Shown: positions 45,678 through 58,278, counted from the first letter of the stretch. The stretch is 64,000 nucleotides of DNA from Ahaetulla prasina (GCF_028640845.1 NC_080544.1:55775211-55839210); one strand, 5' to 3'. Notes: generated by a model from the letters alone, not told the origin. A program made the numbers and translations.

Positions 45678-46489
45678 TGGACCCAGAGAGGTTTCGGACG
45701 GGGCTTGGGCCACTTCCTGAGGGTCTGGCTCACGGCACGGCAGAGGAACTAGCCGCAGCCTGGGAGCGGGCTGCGGCTGGGCTTTAGACCGTGTCGTGCC
45801 TTTGCGACCTCTGACCCGGCGCAGATCCCAACCGGCTCCTTGGTTCTCCGAGAGCTGAGGATGAAACGCGGAGAAGGCGCCTAGAGAGTACCTGGAGGTC
45901 CAGCCGTTCAGAGGCTGATCGGACACTAGTTAGATCCTATACCAGGACCTACCTAGTGGCACTGAGGGAAGCGAGGCGTTCTCGCCTCCTCCCTCATTGC
46001 GTCGGCAGATAACCGCCCAGCTGCCCTGTTTGGGTGACCCGCTCCTCCTTCACCAGGGGAGCGGGATGACCCGTGCAGGGGCGTGCTGAGGAGTTTAACG
46101 GTTATCTATACGATAAAATCGTTCAGCTTAGGGACGGTCTGGACCAAAATTGTGGCGATTCAGACGAGGTATCTGAGGCGGTCTTGGTGATGTTGTGTGG
46201 GATGAGTTTGACCCTGTGACTCCGAGGACATGGACAGGTTGCTGGGTAGATTGAATGCCACCACGTGTTTACTGGACCGTGCCCCTCCTGGCTGGTGCTG
46301 GCCACTCAGGAGGTGACACGAGGCTGGCTCCAGGGGATTCAGCGCTTCCTTGTTGGAGGAGTCTTTCCGGCCGCCTTGAAAGAGGCGGTGGTGAGGCCCT
46401 CCTCAAGAAGCCTTCCTGGACCCGGCTGTTTTAGGTAATTATCGTCCGGTCTCCAACCCGCCGGCGAAGGTTGTAGAATATGGTGGCAT

Positions 46490-47700
46490 ATCAGTTTCCC
46501 CTGCACCTGGAGGAAACTGTCTATCTGGACCCGTTCAGTCCGGCTTCCGACCCGTTACAGCACTGAGACGGCTTTGGTTGCGTTGGTGGATGATCTCTGG
46601 AGGGCCAGGGATAGGGTTATTCCTCTGCCCTGGTCCTATTAGACCTCTCAGCGGCTTTTGATACCATCGACCATGGTATCCTGCTGCGCCGGTTGGGGGT
46701 TGGGAGTGGGAGGCACCGTTTATCGGTGGTTCTCCTCCTATCTCTCCGACCGGTCGCAGCGGTGTTGACGGGGCAGAGGTCGACCCGCGGCGCCTCACTT
46801 GTGGGGTGCCGCGGGGTCGATCTCTCTTCTGTTCAACATCTATATGAACCGCTGGGTGAGATCATCAGTGGCTTTGGTGTGAGGTACCAGCTGTACGCTG
46901 ATGACACCCAGCTGTGCTTTTCACGGGCCACCCCAATGAAGCTATCAGTGCTGTCGGTGTTTGGAAGCCGTCGGGTCTGGATGGGGAGAAACAGGCTCAA
47001 GCTCAATCCCTCCAAGACGGAGTGGCTGTGGATGCCGGCATCCCGGTACAGTCAGCTGAGTCCAGCGGCTGACTGTCGGGGCAGTCATTGGCCCGATGGA
47101 GGGTGCGTAATTTGGGCGTCCTCCTGGATGAACGGCTGTCTCTAGAAGATCATTTGACGGCGGTCTCCAGGAGAGCGTTCTACCAGGTTCGCCTGGTACA
47201 CCAGTTGCGCCCCTTTCTGGACCGGGATGCCTTGTGCACAGTCACTCACGCCCTTGTGACGTCTCGTCTGGACTACTGCAATGCTCTCTACATGGGGCTC
47301 CCCTTGAAGGGCATCCGGAGGCTGCAGTTAGTCCAGAATGCGGCTGCTTGTGGGTGATGAGGAGCCTCGTGGCTCCCGAGTGACACCTATCCTGCGCAGG
47401 CTGCACTGGCTACCTGTGGCCTTCCGGGTGCGCTTCAAGGTGTTGGTGAACGTCTTTAAGCGCTCCATGGCACAGGGCCGGGTTAAGGACCGCCTGCTGC
47501 TACCAAATACCTCTCACCGACCCGTGCGCTCTCACAGAGGACTCCTCAGGGTGCCGTCGGCGCGACAATGTCGTCTGGCGACACCCAGGGACGGGCCTTC
47601 TCTGTGGGGCCCCGCCTCTGGAACGAGCTCCCCAGGACTTCGTCAACTTCCGGACCTCCAGACCTTCGTCATGAGCTCAAAACTTACTTATTTATCTGCG
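46490..47700 (+). pseudogene. L2 reverse transcriptase and C-terminus, broken by many indels
   Basis: RT motifs appear in several frames: '[18 protein letters not shown]' (about 46,875-46,925), '[20 protein letters not shown]', 'NLGVLLDERLSLEDHL' (about 47,110), and a C-terminal 'LLRVPSARQCRLATPRDG' (about 47,540). The catalytic YADD is intact. Relative to the other two L2 copies the losses are nearly all single bases, often in runs of C or G. Confidence 0.9.
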
Positions 47701-47907
47701 CTGGACTGGGTTAGTTTTTTAAGTTATGGGTTTTTAAATGGGTTTTACTTCCAAATTTTAATTATGGCCAATTTAAATAAGTTTTTTATTAGTATTTTAA
47801 TTGTATGTATTGTGCATTTTACTTGGCTGTGAACCGCCCTGAGTCCTTCGGGAGAAGGGCGGTATACAAATTTAAATAATAAATAAATAAATAAATAAAT
47901 AAATAAA

Positions 47908-48394
47908 TGTTTAAATAAAGGTCACCAGTCAGACCTATTTTCTTCTCTTCTTTAATTCAGAAGAAACTTTCATAATACAGGCAAAAGCAAATGTAGATTA
48001 TTTTCCCTTCAGGTAAAAAGATGTGGTTGGCACTATCTTCTAGACTAATATGACCTGAAATGCTGTGCATGGCTTTATAATATACTTTGACTTGCCCCTC
48101 TGTTTGAATTAGACAATTTATGGCTGAAAAGTGAGTTGGGGAAAATAGATGATATCGAAGAGGGACTAATGTTATTTAAAGTATAAAATTGCATGGGCTA
48201 TATTTCACACTGGTCTCTCTATGTTAATATGCTCATCATTTATGCTTGCCAGATAAAATTTACTAAGTTCTCTGTCAGAAACAGAACTGTTTTCTATGGT
48301 CCATGATAATAAGACAAATGTGACAAACCTTTAGAATAAGAGAGGTGTGGTAAAAATATCTTATTGTTATAGACACTGATATCCATGTTTGACA
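47908..48394. other. unannotated sequence
   Basis: No supported gene. Confidence 0.4.
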
Positions 48395-48525
48395 CAGAAT
48401 TATAGGATTGAAGGTGTCAAAGCTCAACCCCCACTTCACAATACAGAAATTAATTAAAGCATTGTCCCCAAAATGGTTGTTTAGCCTCTCCTTGAACACA
48501 TCAACCTCCAGAGTTGCTGAGTCTT
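48395..48525 (-). mobile_element. old CR1 3' end, antisense
   Basis: 'cacagaattataggattgaa' and 'cctctccttgaacacatcaa' match the antisense tail and UTR of older CR1 lineages, different from the younger CR1 copies elsewhere in the window. Confidence 0.6.
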
Positions 48526-48649
48526 AGGCAAGCAAGATATATAATCCAAAAATTCCCAGCTGTTTAACATTTTAATTGCTTAGTAGAAGTTTCCCAAAAT
48601 TTATATTCAAATGTCAAAGAGGACACTGAACTGACTGCATGGTAATTCT

Positions 48650-48714
48650 GGGAAAGGAAAGGAAAGGAAAGGAAAGGAAAAGAAAGGAAAGGAAAGGAAA
48701 GGAAAGGAAAGGAT
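48650..48714 (+). repeat. (GGAAA)n microsatellite
   Basis: About twelve GGAAA units with one AGAAA variant. Confidence 0.95.
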
Positions 48715-50039
48715 TAATTTATTAACTCAGTATGTTTTTCATACAATACAAGTGCAGAATTCTCTTTCTTGATTTTGATTTTTCTCAATTTCTATTGTAG
48801 TATTCCTTTCTTAACTCCTTTTGACAATTAGTAATCCAGTAAATATAATCCTTTATATCTTCTGTACCTGCAGAAAGGAGATTGTTATTGTTTTGAATTG
48901 TGTCAGATCATACACCAATTGGGCTGACTTTAGGCAAAGACTGAATAGGCACTAGCTTAGAGCACCAAAGTTTTGGGGGCAATCAATGCCTTTCTTCCTT
49001 ATGAATCATTCTGAAAATGATCAGCAGGAGGTGGCACCTTGAGTGAATGTGGGATTAGAGGTGATAGACCCTTAAACTGGTACTATCTACCAGTCTACTA
49101 AAATCTTGATCTGATATTTTAAACATGGGTATTTTGCTTCTTACTAGCAAATAGTTCAAAATATTTTGCTTTTATGGATATTTTGATAATTAGACCATTA
49201 GCATCTTGAATGTTATATCCAATATTTTGCCATAAAAGTTGATAATCTTATTAGACATTAAAATAGCTCACTTGGAGATAGTGTAATAGAAACAATTTTT
49301 CCCTATTTCTCTTCAATCTCTACAATGGTTGCTCAATCCAAAACATTTCTTAGCCTACAAAGCAGATATGTATTACCTCCACATCTTCTCACCAGAGGGT
49401 GTCTGCCGAAACACTGATTCTACAGTTAATTACAACTGCTGGCAGCAGCCTCAGCTACTTTTTTTCTAGCCTTACAGTTCACCTTAGATCTATTCTTACA
49501 CACCCTCTTACAATGCTAATTTATTTTTGTGTCTTCTTCCCTGAATGATAAGTAGTTTGAGGGCCAAACATTTACCATGTGTTTTTTCTCTCTCAATTGT
49601 GGTATGAGCTCTAAAGACGGAGATCAAGCAGCAAATGATTACTCCAAACTTAGAAGTAGCAACTATTCTTGAATAATTTCTTATTTACTCTTACTCTTAT
49701 TTACTCAGTCTTTCCCAGTTCAAGTTCATTTTGGGATATTGATCCCAAAATGAACTTTTATTCAGGAGAACCTGGCACAGGAATGCTGCATTGTAGCAAA
49801 ACAGGAATATTCTAGCTTCATTACTTTACCTGCTCAAACTTTCTTTGGGCATGCTACAGCCACTGAAGTACATACATTTAATTATTACATTTGTCCATAT
49901 TTTTTAAAGATGAGATGATATTCCTGTAACCTGAAGATATGTTTTAAAACCACTAGTGTCCCATTCTCTTGTCTACACTCCATATCTAGAAGAACCAATG
50001 AATGTCAGGTTTTGGGTAATAAATCCAGGAGTCTTGGTG
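48715..50039. other. unannotated sequence with one perfect palindrome
   Basis: Unique DNA. A perfect 16-bp-arm hairpin occurs at 49,722-49,757. No supported gene. Confidence 0.45.
49722..49757. repeat. perfect inverted repeat, 16-bp arms, 4-base loop
   Basis: 'aagttcattttgggat' pairs with 'atcccaaaatgaactt' around attg. Confidence 0.95.
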
Positions 50040-50235
50040 TACAGCAGTTAAAAGGCAGCATTTCAGGCAAAACTCTGCCTACAACCTGGTGTTTGATCCT
50101 GACAGAGCTCAGCCTTCCATCCTTCCGAGTTTGCTAAAATGAGGACCCAGATTATTGGGGCATTATACAAATAATGCTTCTACAACGTAAATCACCCAGA
50201 GAGTGCTATAAGTGCTATAGGGCATTGAATAAGCC
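50040..50235 (+). mobile_element. tRNA-derived squamate SINE
   Basis: The B-box-like 'gtttgatcctgac' and the core 'taaaatgaggacccagat' place it with the copies at 3,598 and 4,630. It is diverged and the tail is unclear. Confidence 0.75.
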
Positions 50236-50291
50236 CAAATGCTGTTAGCCTAAATGTGAATAACTTTTTTCCCCCTAGAAAATAAAGATTT

Positions 50292-50559
50292 ATTTTATTT
50301 ATTTATTTATTTATTTGATTTTTATACCGCCCTTCTCCCGAAGGACTCAGGGCGGTGTACAGGCAAAAGTAAAAAACAGACAATACAATATACAATTTAA
50401 AATGCAAGTTAAAAAACTTATTATAATTAGCCTAAAAACTTTAAAATATATAAAAAACTAAAACCCCATTTAAAATTAGTAATAAGAAATTTAAAATCGA
50501 TAAAACTTAAGCCAGCCCTGCGCGAGTGAAAAGATGTGTCTTCAGTTCGCGGCGAAACT
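50292..50559 (-). mobile_element. L2 LINE 3' end, antisense
   Basis: On the minus strand it reads the end of the L2 ORF ('FRRELKTHLFTRAGLA' then stop, about 50,556-50,505), the 3' UTR, the stem-loop (about 50,325-50,356) and the (AAAT)n tail (to 50,292). At its 5' end the first coding bases are mirrored by an inverted copy, making a perfect hairpin at 50,537-50,573. Confidence 0.92.
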
Positions 50560-50785
50560 GCGAACTGAAGACAATTTTCTTCTTCCTGCTGGCAAGGAAA
50601 GGAAGAATCATGTCTGAGTTCCCTTATCCTTTATTAATAAAGACCCTGAAATATCACTGGTAGTTTTTAGTTAGACTATATAAGGTATCTGAATGAAGCT
50701 TGAGAAATATAGTCTGTAAGTACCATGGTGACTGTTTGTATCTATGTCTTGATATGTTTGTATCCAATGGGAAAGTTGTTTGCCT

Positions 50786-50801
50786 GTGTATGTTTCTTTT
50801 C
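50786..50801 (+). repeat. target-site duplication, left copy, of the L1
   Basis: 'gtgtatgtttcttttc' recurs exactly at 56,691-56,706. Confidence 0.93.
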
Positions 50802-50922
50802 TTTTTTTTTTTTTTTTTTTTTTTTTGTAAAATTTTTTTTGCAACAAACAAACAAAAAGAAAATACATTATTACACCCTTGTGCTATACATAAAAGGAAG
50901 ATTTGGGTCTTCGGATATATCC

Positions 50923-53900
50923 TCATGATTGCCAAAATCCACGTTCTCGAGGTACAGGTACTGAAGCGTCCAATGTTCCAAGCGCAAAGTCCACAAATGG
51001 TTTCCAAGTCTTCCAGAAAATATCTTCTTTATACACACCACTTCTAATTTTAATATCACATGTCATTTTATCATTTAAAGCTAATTTCCACATTTCAGAA
51101 TTCCACTCTTCTATTCTAAAAATCACATCTAGTTTCCAATATCTAGCTATTATAATTCTACCTATTATAATCATAATTCTAATCAATTCTTTTTCATATT
51201 TTGTTAATTCTATTTCCTTAATTACCAACAATAATATAGTTTCCACTCTCAATGTTATTACTTTCCCCATCATTTCAAATATCATTTTCTCCAATTGTTG
51301 CCAGAACTTTTTAACCTTATCACAATTATACCACATATGTTCATAAGTCGCCAATTCCATCTCACATCTCCAACATTTTTACTAATTTTTTATCCATTTG
51401 TGACAATCTTACTGGAGTCAAATACCATTTCAAACAACTTTATAATTGTGCTCTTTAATCCTTATAGATAAAGTTCTCATAATTCTACTCTTCCAATTCA
51501 CATTCCAATCTGACTCTGGTATTTCAATATTAAGATCTTTTCCCAATTTGTCCTCATCACTCTTTGTAATTTTTCATCAGAATTTATAATCTTATAAACC
51601 CTACTAACGAGTCCCTTTAGCCCAATTTCATCTTTCATAATCCGAGATACTAAATATTCAAATTCAGTTTCACATCTATTTATCGAATAATTTTCCTTTA
51701 GTTTTTTGTCCATTTTCTATCTGTATTTTTCAAACCAACTTAACCCTAATTTTTCAATAATTTCTTTATTCCTCCTTTCATTTCCATAACTTTTATCCAA
51801 TCTTTAATAATTTCTATATTTTCCTCTTTAATCACTTCATTCGTTTTATATTATTTTTAATCGGCCAAATTCAGTTGTCTCCCCAAAAGATTATATCCGA
51901 ATTATAATTTTCACAAATTTGTTCCACATTTTACTTAATCCCTTTAACCAATAACTTCTACTTACACATTTTAAATTTGCTTTATCTAAAAACCACCTTG
52001 ATCCAAATTTCTCTATATCCCTTAACTCTAAATCTCTCCAATAATTATCTTCACCTTTAAGTATTTTTACCACTATCCGGATACCATACGCACAGTAATA
52101 ATTAAATAATTTGGGGATTCCTAATCCACCTTCCTTTTGATTTTGATACCACATTTTCTTCACTAATCTGGGTCTTTTGCCACCATTGCAAAATTTATCC
52201 AGTTTTTTCTGATATCCTTCAATATCTTTCTCTGTCAAATTTAGTGGTAGCATCTCGAATAAAAAGTTGAACTTGGGCAGCAACATCATCTTACACATTG
52301 CAATTCTACCAAACCAAGACAACTTTAAAATTTTATATTTATCTATCTTCTTCTCAATTTCGTTAATCACCACATCATAATTAAGTTTTTTCAATTCTTT
52401 AACCTTAAGTGAAAGCACTATACCCAAATATTTCAATGTGTTTTAATCCTTATCCCAAATTGCTCTTGCATATTCTCAGACTCATTACCATTACTATCCA
52501 TCAATAATTCTGACTTTGACCAATTTACTTTCAATCCTGTCATTTCTTCAAATTCTATCAAATGCTTATATATCTTTTCAAATCTTTCTCTACATTTTCA
52601 AAATAATTAAAGTATCATCCGCATACAAATTTATCTTATACCCTTATATCCTTCTAATTCTTCATCTTTTCTATCATTTTGTCAATATTTCCATAGCCAA
52701 TAAAAATAATGTTGGGGACAGGGACATCCTTGTCTCGTACCAGCTTCTAATTTTATCTCTTCAGTTAATATTCCATTCACCTTCACTCTTGCACTGCTCT
52801 TTTGGTACAATTTTGAAATAACATGTATAAACTTATTACCAAAGCCTAAAGCCTCCACAATTACTTTAATTGTTTCCCATTGTACAGAATCAAAAGCTTT
52901 AAAAATATCCAATGATACTATACCAATTTTATCACCATTATATTCAGCTACATCTATAATATTTAATACTCTTCTAACAATATCACTCATGTATCTACCC
53001 TTCACAAAACCTACTTGATTATAACTTATATATCTATCTATAAATCTATTTAATCTATTACTTATAATAGCAGTAAATATCTTTGCATCCTGATTAATTA
53101 AAGAAATGGCCGATAGGACCCAATCCTTTCTAAATCTTTATCTGGTTTAGGAATTAGGGATATCACCGTTCTATTCCATGACGAAGGTACTTCCCCACCA
53201 TGTAATATTCCATTGAATAATTTTTGCAGTCTTGGTATTATTAATTCTTTAAATTCTTTATAAAACTCAACAGGTAATCCATCCTCACCTGGAGCTTTCC
53301 TAATTTTAATTTTGTATTATTCCATTAATCTCATCTTGTGTTATATCTTCTTCCATCAATTCCTTATATGTTTGATCAATTTTCACCACATACTTTTCTA
53401 AATAGCTTTGCAATTTTCCCGATTAATTGGTTTCTTTGAATATAGATTCTGAAAAAGTTTCTAACCACTTCACATTTCTCTAATTTTTATAACATCTTAT
53501 ACCTCTATCATCTATCAAAACTCCAATTTCTCTCTTCTCTCTTTTATCTTTCGCCATCTTTGCCAATAATTTAGAATTTCTATTACTAAATTCAAAAAAA
53601 TTCCTATTTAAAAATCTCAAATTTCTTTTTACTAACTCTGTATCTTCTTCTATCATTTTATTTCTTAACATATTGAGCTCCTGAAGAATTTTTTTTTCTT
53701 TAGTAAGACAAAATTGATTTTCCAATTCTTTAATCTGATTTTATCTCTTTCCATTTTAATTTTATAATTTTTATATTTCCTACTTGATAATTTAATACTC
53801 TCCCCTCTAAACACCGCTTTCATCGCATCCCAAACAATTTCAAATTTAACCTCCCCGTTATCATTTAATCTCCAACTTTCCTCCAATTTTTTAAGTATCC

Positions 53901-54719
53901 ATTTTTTATCCTTTTCATTTTATACAATTTCTCGTCATATCTCCAATAGCTTCTTTTTTTCTCAAAATTAAAATCTAAGTCCACCATAACTTCTGCATGA
54001 TCAGAATCTTTAAAAATTCCCACATCTACCTTATCCACATTATTCAACAAATCTTTAGAAAGAAAAATATAATCAATTCTAGAATATGTATTATATATCT
54101 TAGAAAAAGTGTATACTCTCTCAATTCCTTTAACCTCTCTCCACATCAACCACGCCGTTTGAAGCATCCACATATTTAAAATCCCCATTTATTTGCTCCT
54201 CCACAGCGGGTGGGATTAGTACTGTCTATTTTATCTCTGATTAATTAAAATCCCCAGCCACAATTACTTTCCTACACTTTCATTCTCCAAAATTTTGTTA
54301 TTTTTCAAGAAATTCTCTTTGTTTTCATTCGGTAAATATAAATTAACAAGTGTCACTTTTTCCTCATTAAGATTTCCAACAATTATTACATATCTTCCAT
54401 CTTCATCCAAAATTACCTTATGTTTTCAAAGTACACCCTATCTGATATCAGTGTTGCAACTCCTCTAGCTTTTGAAGTTCCAAATGCTTTTCATATATTT
54501 GCATACCTTTTATATACATTCTATTTGAATCTTCAGATTTCTGATGGGTTTCTTGTAAAAATAAAATGTCTGGTAAATCCTTTTAATCTTAAACTCCAAT
54601 CTTCTTCTTTTAATCTGATTCCTGTACCCTTCACATTCCATGACATTATTTTTATAACTCCCATTTAAAATATAAATTTTTAATCCTATCCCGCATCTTC
54701 CTTTCTGTGCCCCCACCAC
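50923..54719 (-). pseudogene. L1 ORF2 (endonuclease, reverse transcriptase, Cys-rich end), broken
   Basis: In minus-strand order: endonuclease start 'IMSWNVKGTG' (about 54,645), 'LPDILFLQETHQKSEDSN' with QETH at 54,544-54,555, 'SKARGVATLIS' (about 54,460), and 'DSDHAEV' near 54,000 with the SDH residues. RT follows: 'VSLDIFKAFDSVQWETIKV' (about 52,930), 'RVKVNGILTEEIKLEAGTRQ' (about 52,770) and the catalytic YADD (52,614-52,625). Then 'KYLGIVLSLKVKELKKLNYD' (from 52,436), and a C-terminal Cys/His motif with C-W-R-C and H...C spaced as in L1 (about 51,380-51,320). Many frameshifts separate these blocks. ORF2 normally nicks target DNA and reverse transcribes the L1 RNA; this copy cannot. Confidence 0.92.
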
Positions 54720-54884
54720 CCGACATTAAACTACCATATAAACAACAATAAGAAAACAGAAAAAAACAAAACAAAACAACAATAAAATACAAACAATCTT
54801 CTTCCCCACATCCTCATCGGTTTCGCCTCTATAAAGAGAATGGGGAGAGGGACGTGCCAATGCCGGGCACTTCTTTCGGGCTGT

Positions 54885-55902
54885 CTATTTAAATTCATCA
54901 CTCAAAAAAAGATAGCGATGACCGCATTCAGCTTCATATTTTCCAAGACTCTTATCTGCTTCTTCTCCTACTGTATCCTCACGACTCTTCTTCTGTTCAA
55001 CCAACACAGGTGATATTTCTTTCCTCTTTAACCCTTTAGAGTCTTGCCCTCCAATAGCCCTTTTCTTCTTCTGAGATTGATGTTTCCACGTATGTTCCAC
55101 CCATCTGAAGCATTTGATCTTTTATCTCCATTAAATCCTCCATCTCAATCAGTCCAAGCTCCGTAAATATAATAATGCATCTATATCTGGGGTGATTATG
55201 CGCATCCTTCCTTTATAAAAAATTTCAATTGTTGTGGTGGCCTCCAATTGTATTTAATTCCATTATCTCTCAAAACTTTTGTAATTGGTTTTAAAAAATC
55301 TCCATGCCCTTTCTTCTCTTGATATATCCGGGAAGACTTGAATAGTCTTCCTTCAAACTTCAAAGCATCTCCCAACTCTCTTAACTTGGCCATAACTTCC
55401 AACTTATCACCAAGATTTGCGAACCTGACAAGCACATTCCTGTTAGAACCATTTTGCCTTCTATGTCCAATTCTAAAACACTTGCCAGGTCTGCTATTGT
55501 GAGCGTAAGTTGCGTATCCAAATCATTAATCCATTTCAAAACCCGCTGTTTCAATTTATCTTCCTTTCTTCCAAGATTCCTCTGATAACAAAATTATATT
55601 TCCTCATCTCTTCTTCCAAAGACAAATTCTCTTATCTTGCTGCTCATTTTATAAAATATTTTGCCAATTTGCCGATCTACTTTTGCCTCATGCACATGCA
55701 GCTGCTCCATTTCATCTTTAATCATTATCATTTCCTCTTTTTGTTTAGCAAAGTTATCATTCATCTCTTGCTTTAAATTTTGCACTTCGGATGTCAGTTT
55801 AAATGTCAAATTATCTATACGCTCTGATAGTCCTGCTATTTTTTCCCCAATTTTATTTAAAGCTGCAGCAATTTGCTGCGTTTCTGAAAGTTGTTGAGTC
55901 AT
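54885..55902 (-). pseudogene. L1 ORF1 (RNA-binding protein), broken
   Basis: The start at 55,902 gives 'MTQQLSETQQIAAALNKIGE' and then about 100 residues of charged heptad-like sequence, the coiled coil that trimerises ORF1p. After a frame change, 'VLVRFANLGDKLEVMAKLRE' (from 55,435) matches the end of the RNA-recognition domain and 'IYQEKKGHGDFLKPITKVLR' with 'KYNWRPPQQLKFF' match the C-terminal domain. A Lys-rich end follows in a third frame. ORF1p coats L1 RNA in cytoplasmic particles. At least two frameshifts inactivate this copy. Confidence 0.85.
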
Positions 55903-56690
55903 TTTGAAAAAAAAAAAAAACCAAAAAATTTCTCAAACTGGGATTCCAATTTTTCAAAGAGTCTTAGTGAAGATCAAAGGACAGCAGTCAAACCAATTTT
56001 ACAGAGGGTCTTGATGAAGATCAAGGGACGACAATCTTTTAATTGAAGCGAAACGGCTTATTTGCACTCGTTAGTAGCTTATCAGTAACTTATGAGTCAT
56101 ATTCACTCCACAAAGAAACACAATTACCTCACAGCTTAATCAGCGCCATTTTTTCTCCACGTCGGCAGAGAGAAAAAAAAAAAACCAACGAACTTCAAAA
56201 CAAAGTCCTTTTTGTTTTCTGTAATATAAACAAGCTATTAATTTCCTCTCAAAAGAAAAATAATAAAAATTATCCACCTAATAAAATCTTCTTCAGCCAA
56301 TCAGCCAGTCAGTCCAGCACAAAAGATCGATCTCTTCAATTAAAATTCTTCTCATTAACAAATTCAGTCTTTGATATTCCTTAGCCTCAGCATTTAACAC
56401 AGAACACGATAATTATAATAAGGAAAGCAAAAGACAGCAGTTTATTCCAAACTCCTTGTGTCTGCCAGTTCGGTCATCCCACGCAGTAAAAACTCCTTAA
56501 TTCAAGCAGTTTCAGATGACCTACCAGTTTTAAATTCAGTCTGCTGGGCTATTAACACTTCCACTTCATGATTTATTAACTTTCATCCATAACGGTGCAT
56601 TCCAAACAGCATTAATCCTCATAAATCTTCATTATTAAGCCCTGTGAAGTGAAGGAAAGGTCCTTACCCCACCACGGTCATGGCCACGCC
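55903..56690 (-). promoter_or_regulatory. L1 5' UTR (expected promoter region)
   Basis: About 790 bp precede the ORF1 start up to the target duplication. In L1 this region carries an internal promoter; I see no specific factor site that I can vouch for. A run of A residues sits at 55,907-55,920 on the plus strand next to the ORF1 start. Confidence 0.7.
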
Positions 56691-56706
56691 GTGTATGTTT
56701 CTTTTC
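56691..56706 (+). repeat. target-site duplication, right copy, of the L1
   Basis: Exact match to 50,786-50,801. Confidence 0.93.
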
Positions 56707-56896
56707 ATGCATTCAGATGCATACTGCATATCCAAAAGCCTGTCAGAATATTCCAGGTAATTGTTTTCAGCTATTTAAACACATTCATGTAGCTGTGTCC
56801 CAGAAAATGATTTAGGGTGACATACAAAATGTAGAAAATATTAAAAAAAACTAATTCAAATTAAATAAATAACAACATTAAATTTGGGCTTAGAAA

Positions 56897-58278
56897 ATGC
56901 TGCGTTCTCTGAGGGGCTGAGGGAGATGAAACGCCGGAGAAGATGCCTAGAGAGTTCTTGGAGGTCCAGTCGCTTGGAGGCTGATCGGATACTAGTTAGG
57001 TCATATAATAGGACCTACCTAGTGGCATTGAGGGAAGCGAGACGTTGTTACGTCTCCTCCCTCATTGCGTCGGCAGATAACCGCCCAGCCGCCCTGTTTC
57101 GGGTGACTCACTCTCTCCTTCAACAGGGGGAGCGGGATGACCTGTTACAGGGACGTGCCGAGGAGTTTAGTGGTTAGCTATACGATAAAATCGTTCAGCT
57201 TCGGGATGGTCTGGATCAAAATTGGGTGGATCCAGGTGAGATGTCGGAGAGCTGTCTTGTTGAGACTGTTTGGGATGAGTTCGACCCTGTGGCTCCCGAG
57301 GACATGGACAGGTTACTGGGGAGGTTGAATGCCACAAACATGTTTACTGGACCCGTGCCCCTCCTGGTTGGTGCTGGCCACTCAGGAGGTGACACGAGGC
57401 TGGCTCCAGGCAATTACGAGCGCTTTCTTGGTGGAGGGAGTCTTCCCGACCGCCTTGAAAGAGGCGGTGGTGAGACCTCTCCTCAAGAAGCCTTCCCTGG
57501 ACCCAGCTGTATTAGGTAATTATCGTCCGGTCTCCAACCTTCGCTTTGTGGCGAAGGTTGTAGAGAGTGTGGTGGCATGTCAATTACCCCGGTACCTGGA
57601 TGAAACTGTCTATCTAGACCCATTCCAGTCCGGCTTTTGGCCCAGATACAGCACTGAGACGGCTTTGGTCGCGTTGGTTGATAATCTCTGGAGGGCCAGG
57701 GATAGGGGTTATTCCTCTGCCTTGGTCCTATTAGACCTCTCAGCAACTTTTGATACCATCGACCATGGTATCTTGCTGCACCAGTTGGAGGGATTGGGAG
57801 TGGGAGGCACCGTTTATTGGTGGTTCTCCTCCTATCTCTCTGATCGGTTGCAGACGGTGTTGACGGAAGGGCAGAGGTCGACCCGAGGTGCCTCACTTGT
57901 GGGGTACCTCAGGGGTCGATTCTCTCGCCCCTCCTGTTCAACATCTATATGAAGCCACTGGGTGAGATCATCAGTGGTTTCGGTGTGAGGTACCAACTGT
58001 ATGCTGATGATACTCAGCTGTACTTTTCCACACCGGGCCACCCCAACGAAGCTATCAAAGTGCTGTCCCGGTGTCTGGAGGCCATACGGGTCTGGATGGG
58101 GAGAAACAGGCTCAAGCTCAATCCCTCCAAGACAGAGTGGCTGTGGATGCCGGCACCCCGGTACAGTCAGCTGCAGCCGCGGCTGACTGTTGGGGGTGAG
58201 TCATTGGCCCCAATGGAGAGGGTTCGCAACTTGGGCGTTCTCCTGGATGGACGGCTGTCTTTTGAAGACCATTTGAAA

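Larger units (their letters stand above)
45190..47907 (+). mobile_element. L2-clade LINE, long 5'-truncated copy, heavily deleted
   Basis: The copy covers the end of the endonuclease, the linker, RT, C-terminus, 3' UTR, stem-loop and (AAAT)n tail (from about 47,877). Compared with the copy at 56,897 it has many 1-4 base deletions, so no long frame survives. This is the longest L2 in the window and the only one with endonuclease sequence. Confidence 0.93.
50802..56690 (-). mobile_element. L1 LINE, essentially full length, antisense (5.9 kb)
   Basis: The element reads on the minus strand: 5' UTR (56,690 to about 55,903), ORF1, ORF2 and a short 3' UTR with a poly(A) tail (poly(T) on the plus strand at 50,802-50,826). 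An exact 16-bp target duplication flanks both ends, so both boundaries are well defined. Only L1 with a complete 5' UTR could carry its promoter, but the ORFs are broken by frameshifts, so this copy cannot move by itself. The order and motifs match amniote L1. Confidence 0.95.

Noticed and set aside
50654..51047. Lys-rich and Phe-rich frames on opposite strands
   Set aside because: They read through the L1 poly(A) tail and the ORF2 end; the true signal is the L1 C-terminal region on the minus strand.
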